The notes beneath the pieces were generated by a model, which did no database searches, was not told the DNA's origin, and worked only from the letters and a program-made list of their open reading frames with translations. A program made the translations under genes and the position numbers. DNA of 64,000 bases, taken from NCBI GenBank assembly GCA_000745135.1, contig JQNH01000001.1, forward strand, positions 62,001-126,000. The letters run 5' to 3'. The first letter of the stretch is position 1. Every line of letters starts with the position of its first letter. This stretch comes from Rhizobiales bacterium YIM 77505. Its GTDB lineage: Bacteria > Pseudomonadota > Alphaproteobacteria > Rhizobiales > Beijerinckiaceae. This document shows, piece by piece, positions 19,038 through 28,600 of the stretch.

Positions 19038-20007
19038 CCTTCAAAATAGCGTCGACCTCGCGCCGGAGATCGGCGTAGCCGAGCTTGTCATAGACGACGC
19101 GGGTCGCGTCGCGGAACGGCGTCACGTCGATCTCGGCGATGGTGACGCCATGACCCTTCATCTTGGTCTCGTACTCGGTGAGCGACGCGATGGTCGCCTG
19201 CGAGCCGACATCGCCCCCTTTCACCGCTTCTTCTCGCAGGAGGGTCCGCAGATCCTGCGGCAGGCTGTCGAACCAAGCGCGCGAGCCGACGAGCCCGGTG
19301 ATGAGGTTGATGTGCGCGGTCTTGGTGATGAACTTCACCACCTCGTAAAGGCGCGAGCCGTAAACGGCGGGGTGCTGGGCCTCGGCCGCATCGATGGCCT
19401 TGAGCTGGAGGGCGGAATAGACCTCCGTCCAGGGAAGAGGGGTGGGCGTCGCGCCCATGGCGCGGATGGTCTCGAGCCAGATCGGGGCGCCGGGGGTGCG
19501 CATGCGCAAGCCTTGGAGGTCCGCAGGCCTGGCGACCGGCTTGTTGGTGAGGACGTGACGCTCTCCCTGGAACCAGTTGAACGCCAGCACCTGATGCCCG
19601 GAGGCGCTGCGGAGCTTCTCCACCCAACGCTCGAACAGGGGCGAGGTCACGACCTTGCGCAGCTCCGGAAACCCGTTTGCAATGTAGGGAGCGCCAAGGA
19701 TGCCGAACTCCTTGACGAAGGGCGCAAGACGGCCGCCATCCACCACGACCGCGACGCCGGCGCCGGCCCGGGCCTGCTCCAGAACATCCTCATCCGAGCC
19801 GAGCTGCGAGCTGGGAAAGAGGCGGACCGTGATGCGGCCGCCAGACCGGGACTCGACCCCCGCTTTGAAAGCCTCGAGCCCCTTGAAAAGGGGATCGTCC
19901 GCCGTCAGAGCGGAATTCACGTTGAGGGTGAAGCTTTGGGCAGCAGCGGTGCGGATGATGAAGGGCGTCGCAAGGACGCCGCCAACGAAGGCGCGGCGGG
20001 TAGACAT
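19033..20007 (-). CDS. dctP: TRAP transporter substrate-binding protein (DctP family)
   Basis: A 324-residue periplasmic binding protein. It begins with a twin-arginine-type signal (MSTRRAFVGGVLATPFIIRT, then AAAQS), implying export of a folded protein by Tat. The mature part follows the DctP pattern, including GVAVVVDGGRLAPFVKEFG, the conserved Arg region GLRMRTPGAPIWLETIRAMGA and PLPWTEVYSALQ. The start at 20007 is preceded by GGGAGGAGAG; a longer frame upstream lacks this. The gene is complete, its TAG stop lying inside the target duplication of the downstream IS. The divergent GntR gene is the probable regulator. Confidence 0.94.
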   Translation of the reverse strand: MSTRRAFVGGVLATPFIIRTAAAQSFTLNVNSALTADDPLFKGLEAFKAGVESRSGGRITVRLFPSSQLGSDEDVLEQARAGAGVAVVVDGGRLAPFVKEFGILGAPYIANGFPELRKVVTSPLFERWVEKLRSASGHQVLAFNWFQGERHVLTNKPVARPADLQGLRMRTPGAPIWLETIRAMGATPTPLPWTEVYSALQLKAIDAAEAQHPAVYGSRLYEVVKFITKTAHINLITGLVGSRAWFDSLPQDLRTLLREEAVKGGDVGSQATIASLTEYETKMKGHGVTIAEIDVTPFRDATRVVYDKLGYADLRREVDAILKV

Positions 20008-20061
20008 GAGCTCTCCTCCCGAGATCAGGGCGTTGACGGCCCCGTTGCAATCAAGCTTAGT

Positions 20062-20802
20062 ATGGTGAGTATGGAAGCGCAAGCAGCCTCGTTCGAGACC
20101 CTTCGGGAGCCGTTCGCCCTGGCGTTGGGCGCCCGTTCCGCCTCGGTGGCGGATGCGGTCTACCGGACGGTGCGCTCCGCCATCGTGCGGATGGAACTCC
20201 TGCCGGGCGCCCGCCTCACCGAGCAGGAGCTCGCGGACGCGCTGTCAACGAGCCGCCAGCCGGTGCGTGAGGCGCTGCTGCGCCTGCGGGACGTGGACCT
20301 CGTGGAGGCCCGGGGCACCCGCGGGTCCTTCGTGGCGCGGATCTCGCCGACGGCGGTGCGCTCGGCCCAGTTCGTGCGCGAGGCGATCGAGACCGCCATC
20401 GTGCGCCGGGCGAGCGCCGGGTTGCCCGAGCACAGCCAGGCCCTCCTCAAGGAGATCCTTCGCGATCAGGAGCGGGCGGCGGCGCGGGGCGACTCGGGGC
20501 GCTTCTTCGCTCTCGACGAGGATTTCCACCGCACGCTCGCCGCGGCCGTCGGCTGCGGTCCGGCGTGGAAGACGATCGAGGACGTCAAGGGGCAGATGGA
20601 CCGGGTCCGATATCTGAGCCTTCCCGACGCGACGCCGGTCGAGCGCCTGATCGCCCAGCATCGCGACATCCTCGAAGGCGTCCTGGCAGGAGACCCCGAC
20701 AGGGCGGCGCATGGGATGCATCAGCATCTCGGCGAAATCATCATCTCGCTTCCGACCCTTGCTGCCCGCCATCCGGCGCTCTTTACCTCCGACGAGCCCT
20801 AG
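20062..20802 (+). CDS. GntR-family transcriptional regulator (FadR subfamily, FCD domain)
   Basis: A 246-residue regulator (243 if the second ATG at 20071 is used). The N-terminal winged helix carries the GntR signature LTEQELADALSTSRQPVREALLRL, and the helical FCD domain follows with likely metal or ligand histidines in DEDFHRTL and MHQHLGEI. It is transcribed divergently from dctP with a 54-nt gap, the usual layout for sugar-acid TRAP operons. CCATACTCA and CCATACTAA repeat directly on the minus strand around its start and could be part of an operator, but this is only a suggestion. Confidence 0.93.
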   Translation: MVSMEAQAASFETLREPFALALGARSASVADAVYRTVRSAIVRMELLPGARLTEQELADALSTSRQPVREALLRLRDVDLVEARGTRGSFVARISPTAVRSAQFVREAIETAIVRRASAGLPEHSQALLKEILRDQERAAARGDSGRFFALDEDFHRTLAAAVGCGPAWKTIEDVKGQMDRVRYLSLPDATPVERLIAQHRDILEGVLAGDPDRAAHGMHQHLGEIIISLPTLAARHPALFTSDEP

Positions 20803-20922
20803 GCTCGGCCGTCCCAGGCGGGCGCTGTCTTTCTTCCTTCCGAGGGGGGCGCGCAGAGGTTCAGGCGCGACCCTTGTCATCGTGGCTCAGGCTCCGTTCC
20901 TTTTCACACCCTCTCCTCTCTT

Positions 20923-20950
20923 TCCCGGATGCGCGGAGCGCAGTCCGGGA
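20923..20950. repeat. palindromic intergenic repeat, copy 1
   Basis: TCCCGGATGCGC and GCGCAGTCCGGGA form an imperfect 28-nt palindrome in the gap between the GntR gene and the CtaG gene. A second copy of the same length and design is at 54274-54301. Palindromes with CCGGATGC arms are abundant in intergenic DNA of Hyphomicrobiales. Confidence 0.65.
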
Positions 20951-21084
20951 CGGAAGCGCAAAGAAGATGCTGCGCAGCAGCACAATCGCCGTTGTCGACG
21001 GCTCCGGTCCTCCTCCCACAGACCGATCACGCCCTCGTCCTCCGGCCATCCGGTTCTACAATGCAAGGCTCGGCGGGAGGGGAG

Positions 21085-22086
21085 ATGAGGCGCGTTCTTG
21101 AACTCGGGAGCATGGTTGTCGCGCCCGCCCCGGCATGGGCCCATGCCGGACATGTCCACTGGTGGGACATCGCAGCGACCTGGACCTTCGATCCCCTCGT
21201 CATCCTGCCGCTCGCGATCTCCGGCCTTCTCTACGTCCTCGGAGCGGCCCGCCTGTGGCGCCGGGCCGGCCCCGGGCGAGGGGTTCGGCCGTGGCAGGCG
21301 TTCAGCTTCGCGCTCGGCTGGCTTCTTCTGGCCGGCGCGCTCGTCTCGCCCCTGCACTGGCTCGGAGAGCGCCTCTTCACCGCTCACATGATCGAGCACG
21401 AGATCCTGATGACGCTGGCCGCTCCTCTCATCGTCTTGGCACGGCCCGGCGGGCCGGCGCTCTGGGCGCTGCCGTCCGGGTGGCGCCGGGCCTTGGGCGG
21501 CCTTGGGCGCTGGCGGCCTCTCGCCGGGTTGTGGAGGGTTCTCGTGCGACCGTCCGTCGCCACCTGCCTCCACGCCGTCGCCTTATGGGCTTGGCATGGG
21601 CCGGGGCTCTATCAGGCCGCGCTTGCCGACCTGCGCCTGCATTGGCTGCAGCATGTGAGCTTCCTTGCGACCGCGCTTCTGTTCTGGCATGCCCTGATCT
21701 TCGGGCCGGCGCGCCGTCGGGGCTATGGCGCGGCCGTCCTCTACCTCCTGGCGACCGCGCTCCATTCGAGCCTGCTCGGCATCCTCCTCGCCCTTGCGCC
21801 GCATCAGGTCTTTCCCCTGCAGACGGCCAACGCCCCGGCCTGGGGGCTCGCACCCCTCGAGGACCAGCAGCTCGCAGGCTTGATCATGGGGGTGCCGGTG
21901 GGCCTCGTCTATGCCTTGGCAGCCCTTGCCCTTGCCGGAGCCTGGATGTCGCAAGCCGGCGCGCCCGAGGCGAAGTCCCCAAGCTTGCGAAGTCTCGCAG
22001 CGGGGCCGCTCACACCTCCTGATAGAGCTCTCCCCACTTGGGATCCCACGTCTTGTCGGGATCAATCACCACCACCGGCGCCCTGA
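21085..22086 (+). CDS. CtaG-family (caa3-type) cytochrome c oxidase assembly membrane protein
   Basis: A 333-residue integral membrane protein with about seven hydrophobic segments after a short signal-like N-terminus. The conserved features of the caa3-type CtaG family (PF09678) are visible: WTFDPLVILPLAISGLLYVLGA, FTAHMIEHEILMTLAAPLIVL, LHAVALWAWHGPGLYQAAL and LHWLQHVSFLATALLFWHAL, rich in membrane-embedded His. The family is linked to copper delivery to cytochrome oxidase, though the reaction is not defined. GGGAGGGGAG precedes the ATG. No oxidase genes adjoin. The last 25 codons overlap tail-to-tail with the small minus-strand gene at 22010, so the hydrophilic C-terminus may be of recent origin. 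Confidence 0.9.
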   Translation: MRRVLELGSMVVAPAPAWAHAGHVHWWDIAATWTFDPLVILPLAISGLLYVLGAARLWRRAGPGRGVRPWQAFSFALGWLLLAGALVSPLHWLGERLFTAHMIEHEILMTLAAPLIVLARPGGPALWALPSGWRRALGGLGRWRPLAGLWRVLVRPSVATCLHAVALWAWHGPGLYQAALADLRLHWLQHVSFLATALLFWHALIFGPARRRGYGAAVLYLLATALHSSLLGILLALAPHQVFPLQTANAPAWGLAPLEDQQLAGLIMGVPVGLVYALAALALAGAWMSQAGAPEAKSPSLRSLAAGPLTPPDRALPTWDPTSCRDQSPPPAP

Positions 22087-22285
22087 TCTCGTTGGCAAGG
22101 CGAATGGCGGAGCGGAAAGCGTCGACGGCCGGCATCTCCGAGCTCGTCACGTCCGCCGGCAACCGGCCGCCGCTGATGGCGGCGGGGCAGGCCACCGTTC
22201 CGTAAGCCGCGCCGTCCTTCCGGTGCAAGGCGAGCGTGATGGCGTCGGGCTGCGGAGTCTCGACCTCTTCAAAGCGGTTGGGCAT
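22010..22285 (-). CDS. small uncharacterised protein, last gene of the T6SS regulatory operon
   Basis: A 91-residue soluble protein without signal or membrane segment. I do not recognise a named family. The ATG at 22285 is preceded by AGGGAG at about 8 nt. It follows the kinase gene ppkA by 65 nt on the same strand and is the last gene of the run that starts at tssK. Its 3' end overlaps the convergent CtaG gene by 77 nt. The sequence reads as a compact alpha/beta domain (ITLALHRKDGAAYGTV ... APVVVIDPDKTWDPKWGELY). Co-transcription with the kinase-phosphatase pair is the only hint of function. Confidence 0.75.
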   Translation of the reverse strand: MPNRFEEVETPQPDAITLALHRKDGAAYGTVACPAAISGGRLPADVTSSEMPAVDAFRSAIRLANEIRAPVVVIDPDKTWDPKWGELYQEV

Positions 22286-22350
22286 TGTCGTGCTCCCTGT
22301 TGATCCCGGATGTCGTCTTGGCACCCGCGGACCGGTTGCGCCCCAGGGTC

Positions 22351-24174
22351 TCAGCCCTCGAGCTTGAAGTACTTGACGGCCACGGCCACCGGCAGGCCGG
22401 CGCGAATCTCTCCGACGAGCTGCGGGAAGAGCCGGTCGGCTGGAACGACGTCCCGGCCGGCAAGCTGAGGGAGGGGCCTCGTGCTCCCGACCGCCACGAT
22501 GAGCTGCGGCTTGGGCGCGCGCCCTCCCGTGTGATCGAGCCGCAGGGCGAAGGTCAAAAGGTCCGCCTGACGGCGTGCGATGCTGGAGAGGTTGTAGACC
22601 TTGCCGTCGTCGGCGACGAGCAGGATCTCGTAGGTGAGCCCTCCGCCGGCCTCGATCGTTCCCGAGAGCGTCTGGCCGCTCTTGATGTTGACGGCGTTGA
22701 GCTCGAGGCGCGGCGTGGCCGGGCCGCCGTCGCGGACCGCACGTAGAAGCTCCACCGCGGGGCACTGGGCCGCCGTCACCTGCCTCAAGCCGATCTGCGC
22801 CTCGAAGCCATTGGCGCGCTTGAAGGCCTCATCGAACGCCATGAAAGGTCGCGGGGAGGTGCCAAAGCCTTCGATCTCGGCCGAGCCCTCGGTGACGCTG
22901 GTGGGGCGCACGAAAAAGCAGTCGCCGCCATTGTACTCGTTCACGTAGCGGATGATCTCCGCCACCCGGTTTGCCGGCACCGGTGGCGCTGGCGAAGGAG
23001 CCGGGTCCGGCGAAGGCGCAGGCGCAGGCGGTGCAGGGCGGTTCAGATCTGCGGGACGGTCGGGCGGTCGCGACGGCGCGAGGTCCGGCACCGGCGGGCG
23101 CGGCAAGGTTGTGCCCGGATCGGCCGGTCGCGAGGAGGGAGAGGAGGTATCGAGGGCCGGCGGCTCCCGTTGGACCGGCGCTCCCGCTTCCTGGGATGGC
23201 GGCCAGAGACGCGGCGCGACGAACAGCCCCGCCGCCACGAGCCCGCCAGTGAGCGCCACGCCGCCGAGGACCGCAAACGCGCGCCGGCGCGGCCTTCCCG
23301 GTGCGGCGGGCAGGGCGCGCGCGCCCGTGCTTGCTCCTGGCTCCCATGCCGCGACTTCCGCCATGCTCTCCGGCCGGTCGCGCGGGTTCGGCTGCAGCAT
23401 GCGGTGGAGGAGGGGCCGGATGCGGGCGTCGATGCGGCTCAGGTCCGGCACCTGCCGCCGCTTCTCCACGACCTGGACATGGCTTCCGCCCATGTCGAGC
23501 GGTCGGCCGAGGAGCGCTTCGGCGAGCACCAGGCCGAGGCTGTAGATGTCCGACTTCGCCGTCACCTCGCCGCCGAACAGCCCGAGATGCTCGGGCGAGA
23601 CATAGTTGAACTTCCCGGCGAAGCCGCTGCCGATCACCGTGCCGTCGCCGCGGTTCGATTTGGCGATGCCGAAATCGATGATCTTGGCCCGGGCGAAGTT
23701 GCCGCCGGGCAGGATGACGTTGTCAGGCGAGACATCCCGATGGACGATCCCGACCTCGTGGGCGGCATGAAGGCCGGCTGCGAGCCGCCGCTGCAGGATG
23801 CGCACCGACTCGAAGTCGAGGGGCCCCTTCTGAATGAGCTCCGACAGGGAGCGGCCCTCGACATATTCCATGGCGAGGTAAGGCAGTCCGAGCGCCGGAT
23901 CGATGGTGAAGACGTAATAGCGGACGATCGCCTCGTGATAGAGGTTGTGAAGGGCCGCCGCCTCCTTCCGGAACAGCGCGAGCGCCGCCTCGTTCTCGGC
24001 GAGATCCGGGCGCACCACCTTGATCGCGACGGGGTCGCCGGTCTGAATGGCGCGACCCTTGTAGATCTCGCCCATGCCGCCCGTGGCGATCAGCTTCTCG
24101 ATTTCGAAGATGCCGTTGAGCCGCGTTCCCGGCGGGACCCGCGGCACCGAGAGCTGGGTTGCCTCGGGATTCAT
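22351..24174 (-). CDS. ppkA: PpkA-like serine/threonine protein kinase of the T6SS
   Basis: A 607-residue transmembrane kinase. The cytoplasmic kinase domain (about 20-285) has the glycine loop (TGGMGE), K52 in AIKVV, E71, HRDVSPDN (145-152) and DFG (167-169). The residue two after the catalytic Asp is Ser instead of the usual Lys. A membrane helix (about 303-323) and a Pro-rich stretch (about 325-412) lead to a periplasmic C-terminal region (about 415-607) resembling BON-like plus DUF4384-like modules. In P. aeruginosa PpkA phosphorylates the FHA protein Fha1 to trigger T6SS assembly; pppA, overlapping by 4 nt, and the FHA gene at 34208 complete that circuit here. Confidence 0.92.
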   Translation of the reverse strand: MNPEATQLSVPRVPPGTRLNGIFEIEKLIATGGMGEIYKGRAIQTGDPVAIKVVRPDLAENEAALALFRKEAAALHNLYHEAIVRYYVFTIDPALGLPYLAMEYVEGRSLSELIQKGPLDFESVRILQRRLAAGLHAAHEVGIVHRDVSPDNVILPGGNFARAKIIDFGIAKSNRGDGTVIGSGFAGKFNYVSPEHLGLFGGEVTAKSDIYSLGLVLAEALLGRPLDMGGSHVQVVEKRRQVPDLSRIDARIRPLLHRMLQPNPRDRPESMAEVAAWEPGASTGARALPAAPGRPRRRAFAVLGGVALTGGLVAAGLFVAPRLWPPSQEAGAPVQREPPALDTSSPSSRPADPGTTLPRPPVPDLAPSRPPDRPADLNRPAPPAPAPSPDPAPSPAPPVPANRVAEIIRYVNEYNGGDCFFVRPTSVTEGSAEIEGFGTSPRPFMAFDEAFKRANGFEAQIGLRQVTAAQCPAVELLRAVRDGGPATPRLELNAVNIKSGQTLSGTIEAGGGLTYEILLVADDGKVYNLSSIARRQADLLTFALRLDHTGGRAPKPQLIVAVGSTRPLPQLAGRDVVPADRLFPQLVGEIRAGLPVAVAVKYFKLEG

Positions 24175-24938
24175 GGCGCAGCTCCATGGCCGGCGACATG
24201 AGGTTCGGCAAGGAGGCCGTCATCGCCGTCGGCCGTATAACGGGCGACCACCACCGTGACGTTGTCCGCGGCGCCTCGCTCGAGGGTGAGCGCGACGAGC
24301 GCATCGCACGCCTCCTGCGGCGCCCGACCGGTGACGCAGTCGCGGATTTCCGCGTCCTGCACATGGGCCGTGAGGCCGTCGCTGCAGATCACGAAGGTGT
24401 CCCCGTGTTCGAGCGCGCCGTATTCCAGCTCGAGCTCGGGGTCGTCATGCACGCCGATCGCGCGGGTGATCACGTTGCGCCGAGGCCAGCGCTTGGCCTC
24501 CTCCCGCGTCAGCACCCCGCGGTCGACGAGATCCTCCGCCTCGGTGTGGTCGCGCGAAAGCTGCGTGATGTGGCCGCCGCGAACGAGGTAGACGCGGCTG
24601 TCGCCCGACCACACGCACGCATAATGGGGCGCGAAGGCGAGGACCACTGCCAGGGTCGAGCCGATCGCCGCGCGATCGCGCTCGCGGGCGATCTCCTTCA
24701 AGCGGCGGTTGGCCTTGAGCATCCGGTCCTCAAGACGCGCCAGGAGGTCCGGCGCGGACGCGGGAGAGCCGATCGATCTCAGCCCGTCGATGACGAGCGC
24801 GCTGGCGAGCGCGCCGTCCTCGTGCCCGCCCATTCCGTCGGCGACCGCGAAAACACCCGTGTCGGGACGCACGAAGTAGAGATCCTCGTTCCTCTCGCGA
24901 ACCCGGCCGGCATGTGTCGCGACGCCCGTCTCAAACAT
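24171..24938 (-). CDS. pppA: PppA-like PP2C-family protein phosphatase of the T6SS
   Basis: A 255-residue PP2C/Stp1-type phosphatase with the metal-binding motifs in order: RNEDLYF, VADGMGGHEDG, WSGDSRVYLV, TRAIGV, ICSDGLTAHV and DNVTVVVARY. It would remove phosphates placed by PpkA and so shut off T6SS assembly. I use the ATG at 24938 because the family begins MFETGVATHAGRVRERNED; a longer frame upstream is Arg-rich and unlike coding sequence. It follows tagF by 29 nt and overlaps ppkA by 4 nt. Confidence 0.94.
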   Translation of the reverse strand: MFETGVATHAGRVRERNEDLYFVRPDTGVFAVADGMGGHEDGALASALVIDGLRSIGSPASAPDLLARLEDRMLKANRRLKEIARERDRAAIGSTLAVVLAFAPHYACVWSGDSRVYLVRGGHITQLSRDHTEAEDLVDRGVLTREEAKRWPRRNVITRAIGVHDDPELELEYGALEHGDTFVICSDGLTAHVQDAEIRDCVTGRAPQEACDALVALTLERGAADNVTVVVARYTADGDDGLLAEPHVAGHGAAP

Positions 24939-24967
24939 GGCCGTTCCTGTCTCGCCTCGCCTGCGGG

Positions 24968-25648
24968 TCACATCGCGACGCCGTCTTCGAAGGTGCCGGT
25001 CAGCATGCCAGCGAAGACATAAGGGTCCGGCATGCCGCGGTTGACGAGGGCGAGGGGCGGAAAGCCTTCGCCGCCGAGCGTCCACCAGAACGTGTCGCGG
25101 GCATAGGTCCGCAGATGGTCCGCCCGCCGCGCGTCAGCGAAGGCGATGGGCCATCGCTCCGGCGCGCCGCGCAGCAGAATGGCACTGTGCGGAAGGCGGC
25201 TCATCCCTTCCACGTCCGGAAAGGTCGGGCTTTGGGGCGGCGGCAAGGCGGCGAGCGCCGCCGAGAGGGCTTCGAAGCTCGCCTGCGGCTCGAGGGCGGA
25301 CAGAAGAAGGTCCTCCACGGCCGAGAACCAGGTTTCCTGCAGGTCGAACTCGGGCGGAGGCAGCGCCTCGCCGCAGGCAAAAACCGTCAGCGGGAAGTAA
25401 CGGCCGACGCCGTCGACCGAAGGCATGAAGGCGCCGAGCACCGGGTGGCCGCTCGCCTCGGCGCCAAGCCAGAAGCGCCAGATCGGCGCCCGCAGAAAGG
25501 CCTCCTGCCAGGCGTCCTGAAGGCGCAGGCGGCTTGCCGACAGGCCGCCCTGCAGCCACCGCTCCCAGGCGGAGAGGAACTCCCGCGTTGCCGCGATGGC
25601 GACGAAGTCGCGTTTCGAGGGGAGCTTGCCGAACAATCCGCAGCGCAT
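24968..25648 (-). CDS. tagF: T6SS-associated protein TagF
   Basis: A 226-residue TagF/ImpM-family protein, recognised by MRCGLFGKLPSKRDFV at the start, the Trp-rich APIWRFWL segment and LGAFMPSVDGVGRYFPLTV. In Pseudomonas and Agrobacterium TagF restrains T6SS by binding Fha and acts beside the kinase-phosphatase switch; here it sits directly before pppA and ppkA. The family start favours ATG 25648, 8 nt after the tssM stop. An ATG at 25675, overlapping tssM by 19 nt, has a better ribosome binding site (GGGAG) and would add nine residues. Confidence 0.93.
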   Translation of the reverse strand: MRCGLFGKLPSKRDFVAIAATREFLSAWERWLQGGLSASRLRLQDAWQEAFLRAPIWRFWLGAEASGHPVLGAFMPSVDGVGRYFPLTVFACGEALPPPEFDLQETWFSAVEDLLLSALEPQASFEALSAALAALPPPQSPTFPDVEGMSRLPHSAILLRGAPERWPIAFADARRADHLRTYARDTFWWTLGGEGFPPLALVNRGMPDPYVFAGMLTGTFEDGVAM

Positions 25649-25656
25649 GGCTCGGC

Positions 25657-28600
25657 TCAGATGCCCGCCGGGCATCTGAACTCCCGCAGGGCCGGCAAGG
25701 TGAGGGGATTGATCACCGAGTTGAAGGTGAACTGATAGGACACTTCCCGTCCTCCCACCACGAAGCTCGCCACCATGCCGTCGCCCTGTTTGAGGAGGGA
25801 GGCCCGGTCGAGCATCCGGAACAGGGACCAGGCGCCCTGCTGCTCCAGCACCCCCAATTGCTGCGGCGGTCCGCCGAAGAAGCCCCCGCCCGCGCTCATC
25901 AGGGTGATCGCCGTGCGGCCCACGCCCGAGCCCGGCCATTGCAGGCTCATCGGGGCGTTGACGCCCTGCTGACTGTTCACCGCCTGGCCGTTGATCTCGA
26001 ACCTGGCGCTTGCCGCGTCCGCGCTCAAGGTGAGCGGCGTCACCGTCATGCCGACGGACGGCACCACACCTCCCGTCGGGAAGAAGGCGTCGCGGATTTC
26101 CGCCGCGCGCTGGAACTCGCGCAGCGTTCCGGGGGAGAGCGAGCGGGCAAGGCGGCTGTCGAGCCGCCACGTCCACACCTTCTTGGACTGGTCGACGAGC
26201 GGCGCGAGGTGCTGCTGGAAGAACTTGTCCATGATGCCATTCGGTCCGAACAGACGGCCGAAGTCGCCGATCGGCACCTCGCGGTCGCTGCCGCGCATGA
26301 AGGGGTAGCGGTTTGTGACGATCTGCTGGCACACCCGCGTGACCTGATCCCCGAGGGCCTGGGCGAGCTGGGCAACCGACGCGCCGGTGGCGTCGCCCTC
26401 GAACTCGCCGGCGGCGTTGCGCAGCATGTCGTTGAAGGGAGCCGGAAAGCGTCCGGCATTCGCCCGCAAGCTCGCCACCTGGGTGACGAGGGCGTTGTTG
26501 GCAGCCTGCGCCTGGGCGGGGTAGTTCGCCGCGACCAGAAGGCTCTGGTGGATCTCGTTGAGGTCATTGAGGATGACGTCGATCGCCTTGCGGCCGCCCT
26601 CGCCCTCCACGACCACGTGGAAATGCTTGAAGAGGGTCTCGATGTTGGCCCCCGGCGCTTCGCCGGGCAGCGATCCGCCGATCGGTGGCGCCTGCGGGCT
26701 ATCCGTGCGGTTCTCGCCCGTCGCCTGCTGCAGGCGCCCGGCCGCTGCCGTGCCGCTCTTGATCGCCGAGGAGACGCGACCGGCCGCAGAGGAGACACGC
26801 CCCGCCTCCTCGATCGCGACCCCGGCCATGCGCCCGGCGGCCGCCGCCTGGCCGTCAGCGGCGCGGCCGCCGGGCGGTTCCTTGGGCTTTGGACGCTCCC
26901 GGGTCAGACGCGTCTCGTCGCGGATCGATTCCAGGAGCTGCTTGATGGGAGATGTGGCGGCGGACGCGGCGCTCAAGGCCACGTAGCGCGGCTTGTCGGT
27001 GGTCAGGGGCTTCAGCTTGAGCCTTGCGAGCGCGCGCCGCCAGGCTTCGACGAAGTCGCGCGTGTAGAGCTTGAGGAGGTCGGCGAAGAGGGTCCCGTAT
27101 TGCGCCTGCACGGCCGCCTGCTCGCCCGCCTCGCCCAGCACCCAGCGCTCCCGATGGATCTCCTCGCCGATATCGGCGAGCCGATCGATGAAGGACTCAT
27201 GGAAGCCCTCATAGGTGAAGAAGTAGGGCACGCGGACCGTGTCGAGGTCCTCGCCGCCGGTCGCCTCGAAGACGAGCCTCGCGTCGGGACCGCCCCGGGA
27301 GGAGGCGACCCAATCCCTGTGCGTGGCGCCGCGCGCCTGCGACTTCAGGAGCTCGTAGGCGCGCTCGGCGACGCTGAGGCGCGCGAGCGTGCGCTGCACC
27401 TCCTCGATGAGCGGCCCGTTGAGGCCGATCGCCGGCTCCCGGCCCTGCTCGAGGTCGAGCATGGCGAGCAGGTGCTCCTCTAGCGCCTCGCGGCCGCGGG
27501 CATTGGCGGCCCCGGGATAGAGGTTCTCCGCCCAGTCGCGGCGCATCCAGGCGACGACGAGGTCGCGGTCGAGGCGCGCGCGCCCGCCGATCATCAGGTA
27601 GACCTTGAGCGCCTCGTAGAGGAAGCTCGGATTGGCGCGGTTCGCTTCGAGCTGCTCTTCGAGGCGCAGGATGAGGCGGGCGCGGAACAGGCGCTCGAGC
27701 CCGGCCTGATAGGCCGTCTCGGACGCCGACTGCAGGCGCTCCCTCTGGCTCAACCCCGCCGTTGCCGCGATCGGCGTCGGCTCCTCGCGAGTGGCGTAGC
27801 CCGTCGGCATGTGCCTGAGCTTGTGGAGGAGCGGCAGGACCTTGGCGAAGTCGCGGTCGGCGATCACCACCTCTCGCAGGGCCGGCGCCGCAAGCGTGCG
27901 GTATTCGGCAAGGGCGGTGTTGGTCTGGGCGATGAGGGCGCTGTTCCTGGAGTAGCTGACCCACCACGCGGCGATGGCGGCGAGGGAGAGGACCGCGAGC
28001 CCGCCATAGGCCGCCGCCTTGAGAACCGCGGCCCGGCGCACCGCGGCGCGGTTGGTGGACACCCAGCCCGCCTCGCCGATCACCACCTTCTTGAGGAGAT
28101 CGGTCAGGAAGAAGCTCTTGCCCAGCCCGGAGTAGCCGGAGGCCCCGAGCTCCTCGACCCCGAAGCTCTTGGAGAGCGCCCCGATGAGCTGGTCGATCGG
28201 CGTTCCCTGTTGCGTACCGGAGGTGAAGTAGAAGCCGCGCAGCGTCGCGTTCGAATGGTAGCGAGTCGGCTCGAAGACGCGGTTGAGGAAGTCGATCACC
28301 GGCTTTTTCACGGCGGCCATCTGGCTCGGGAAGCCGAACAAGATCGCTCGCGAGGTCGGGGTCGGCTCGTCCTGCAGCTTGTCGGCGAGCTGCTCGTTGA
28401 GGCGCTCGATGAGGGCGTCAAACTCGGCCGGCGCCTCGCCGATCATGTTGCGCGTCTTGTCCGCCGTCTGAAAGGTGTGGCCCCACACCATGCGGCGGTC
28501 GGCCTCCGACAGATGACCGAAGAACTCCATGAAGCCGGCGACGAGGTCCGCCTTGGTGAAGACCGCATAAACGGGGAAATCCACCTTGAGCCGGTCATGT

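Noticed and set aside
20062-20073. ATGGTGAGTATGG read as part of a FadR-type operator
   Set aside because: It does not fit the TNGTNNNACNA pattern of FadR-subfamily operators, and it overlaps the gene's own start codons. It is mentioned only as a weak possibility in the gene entry.
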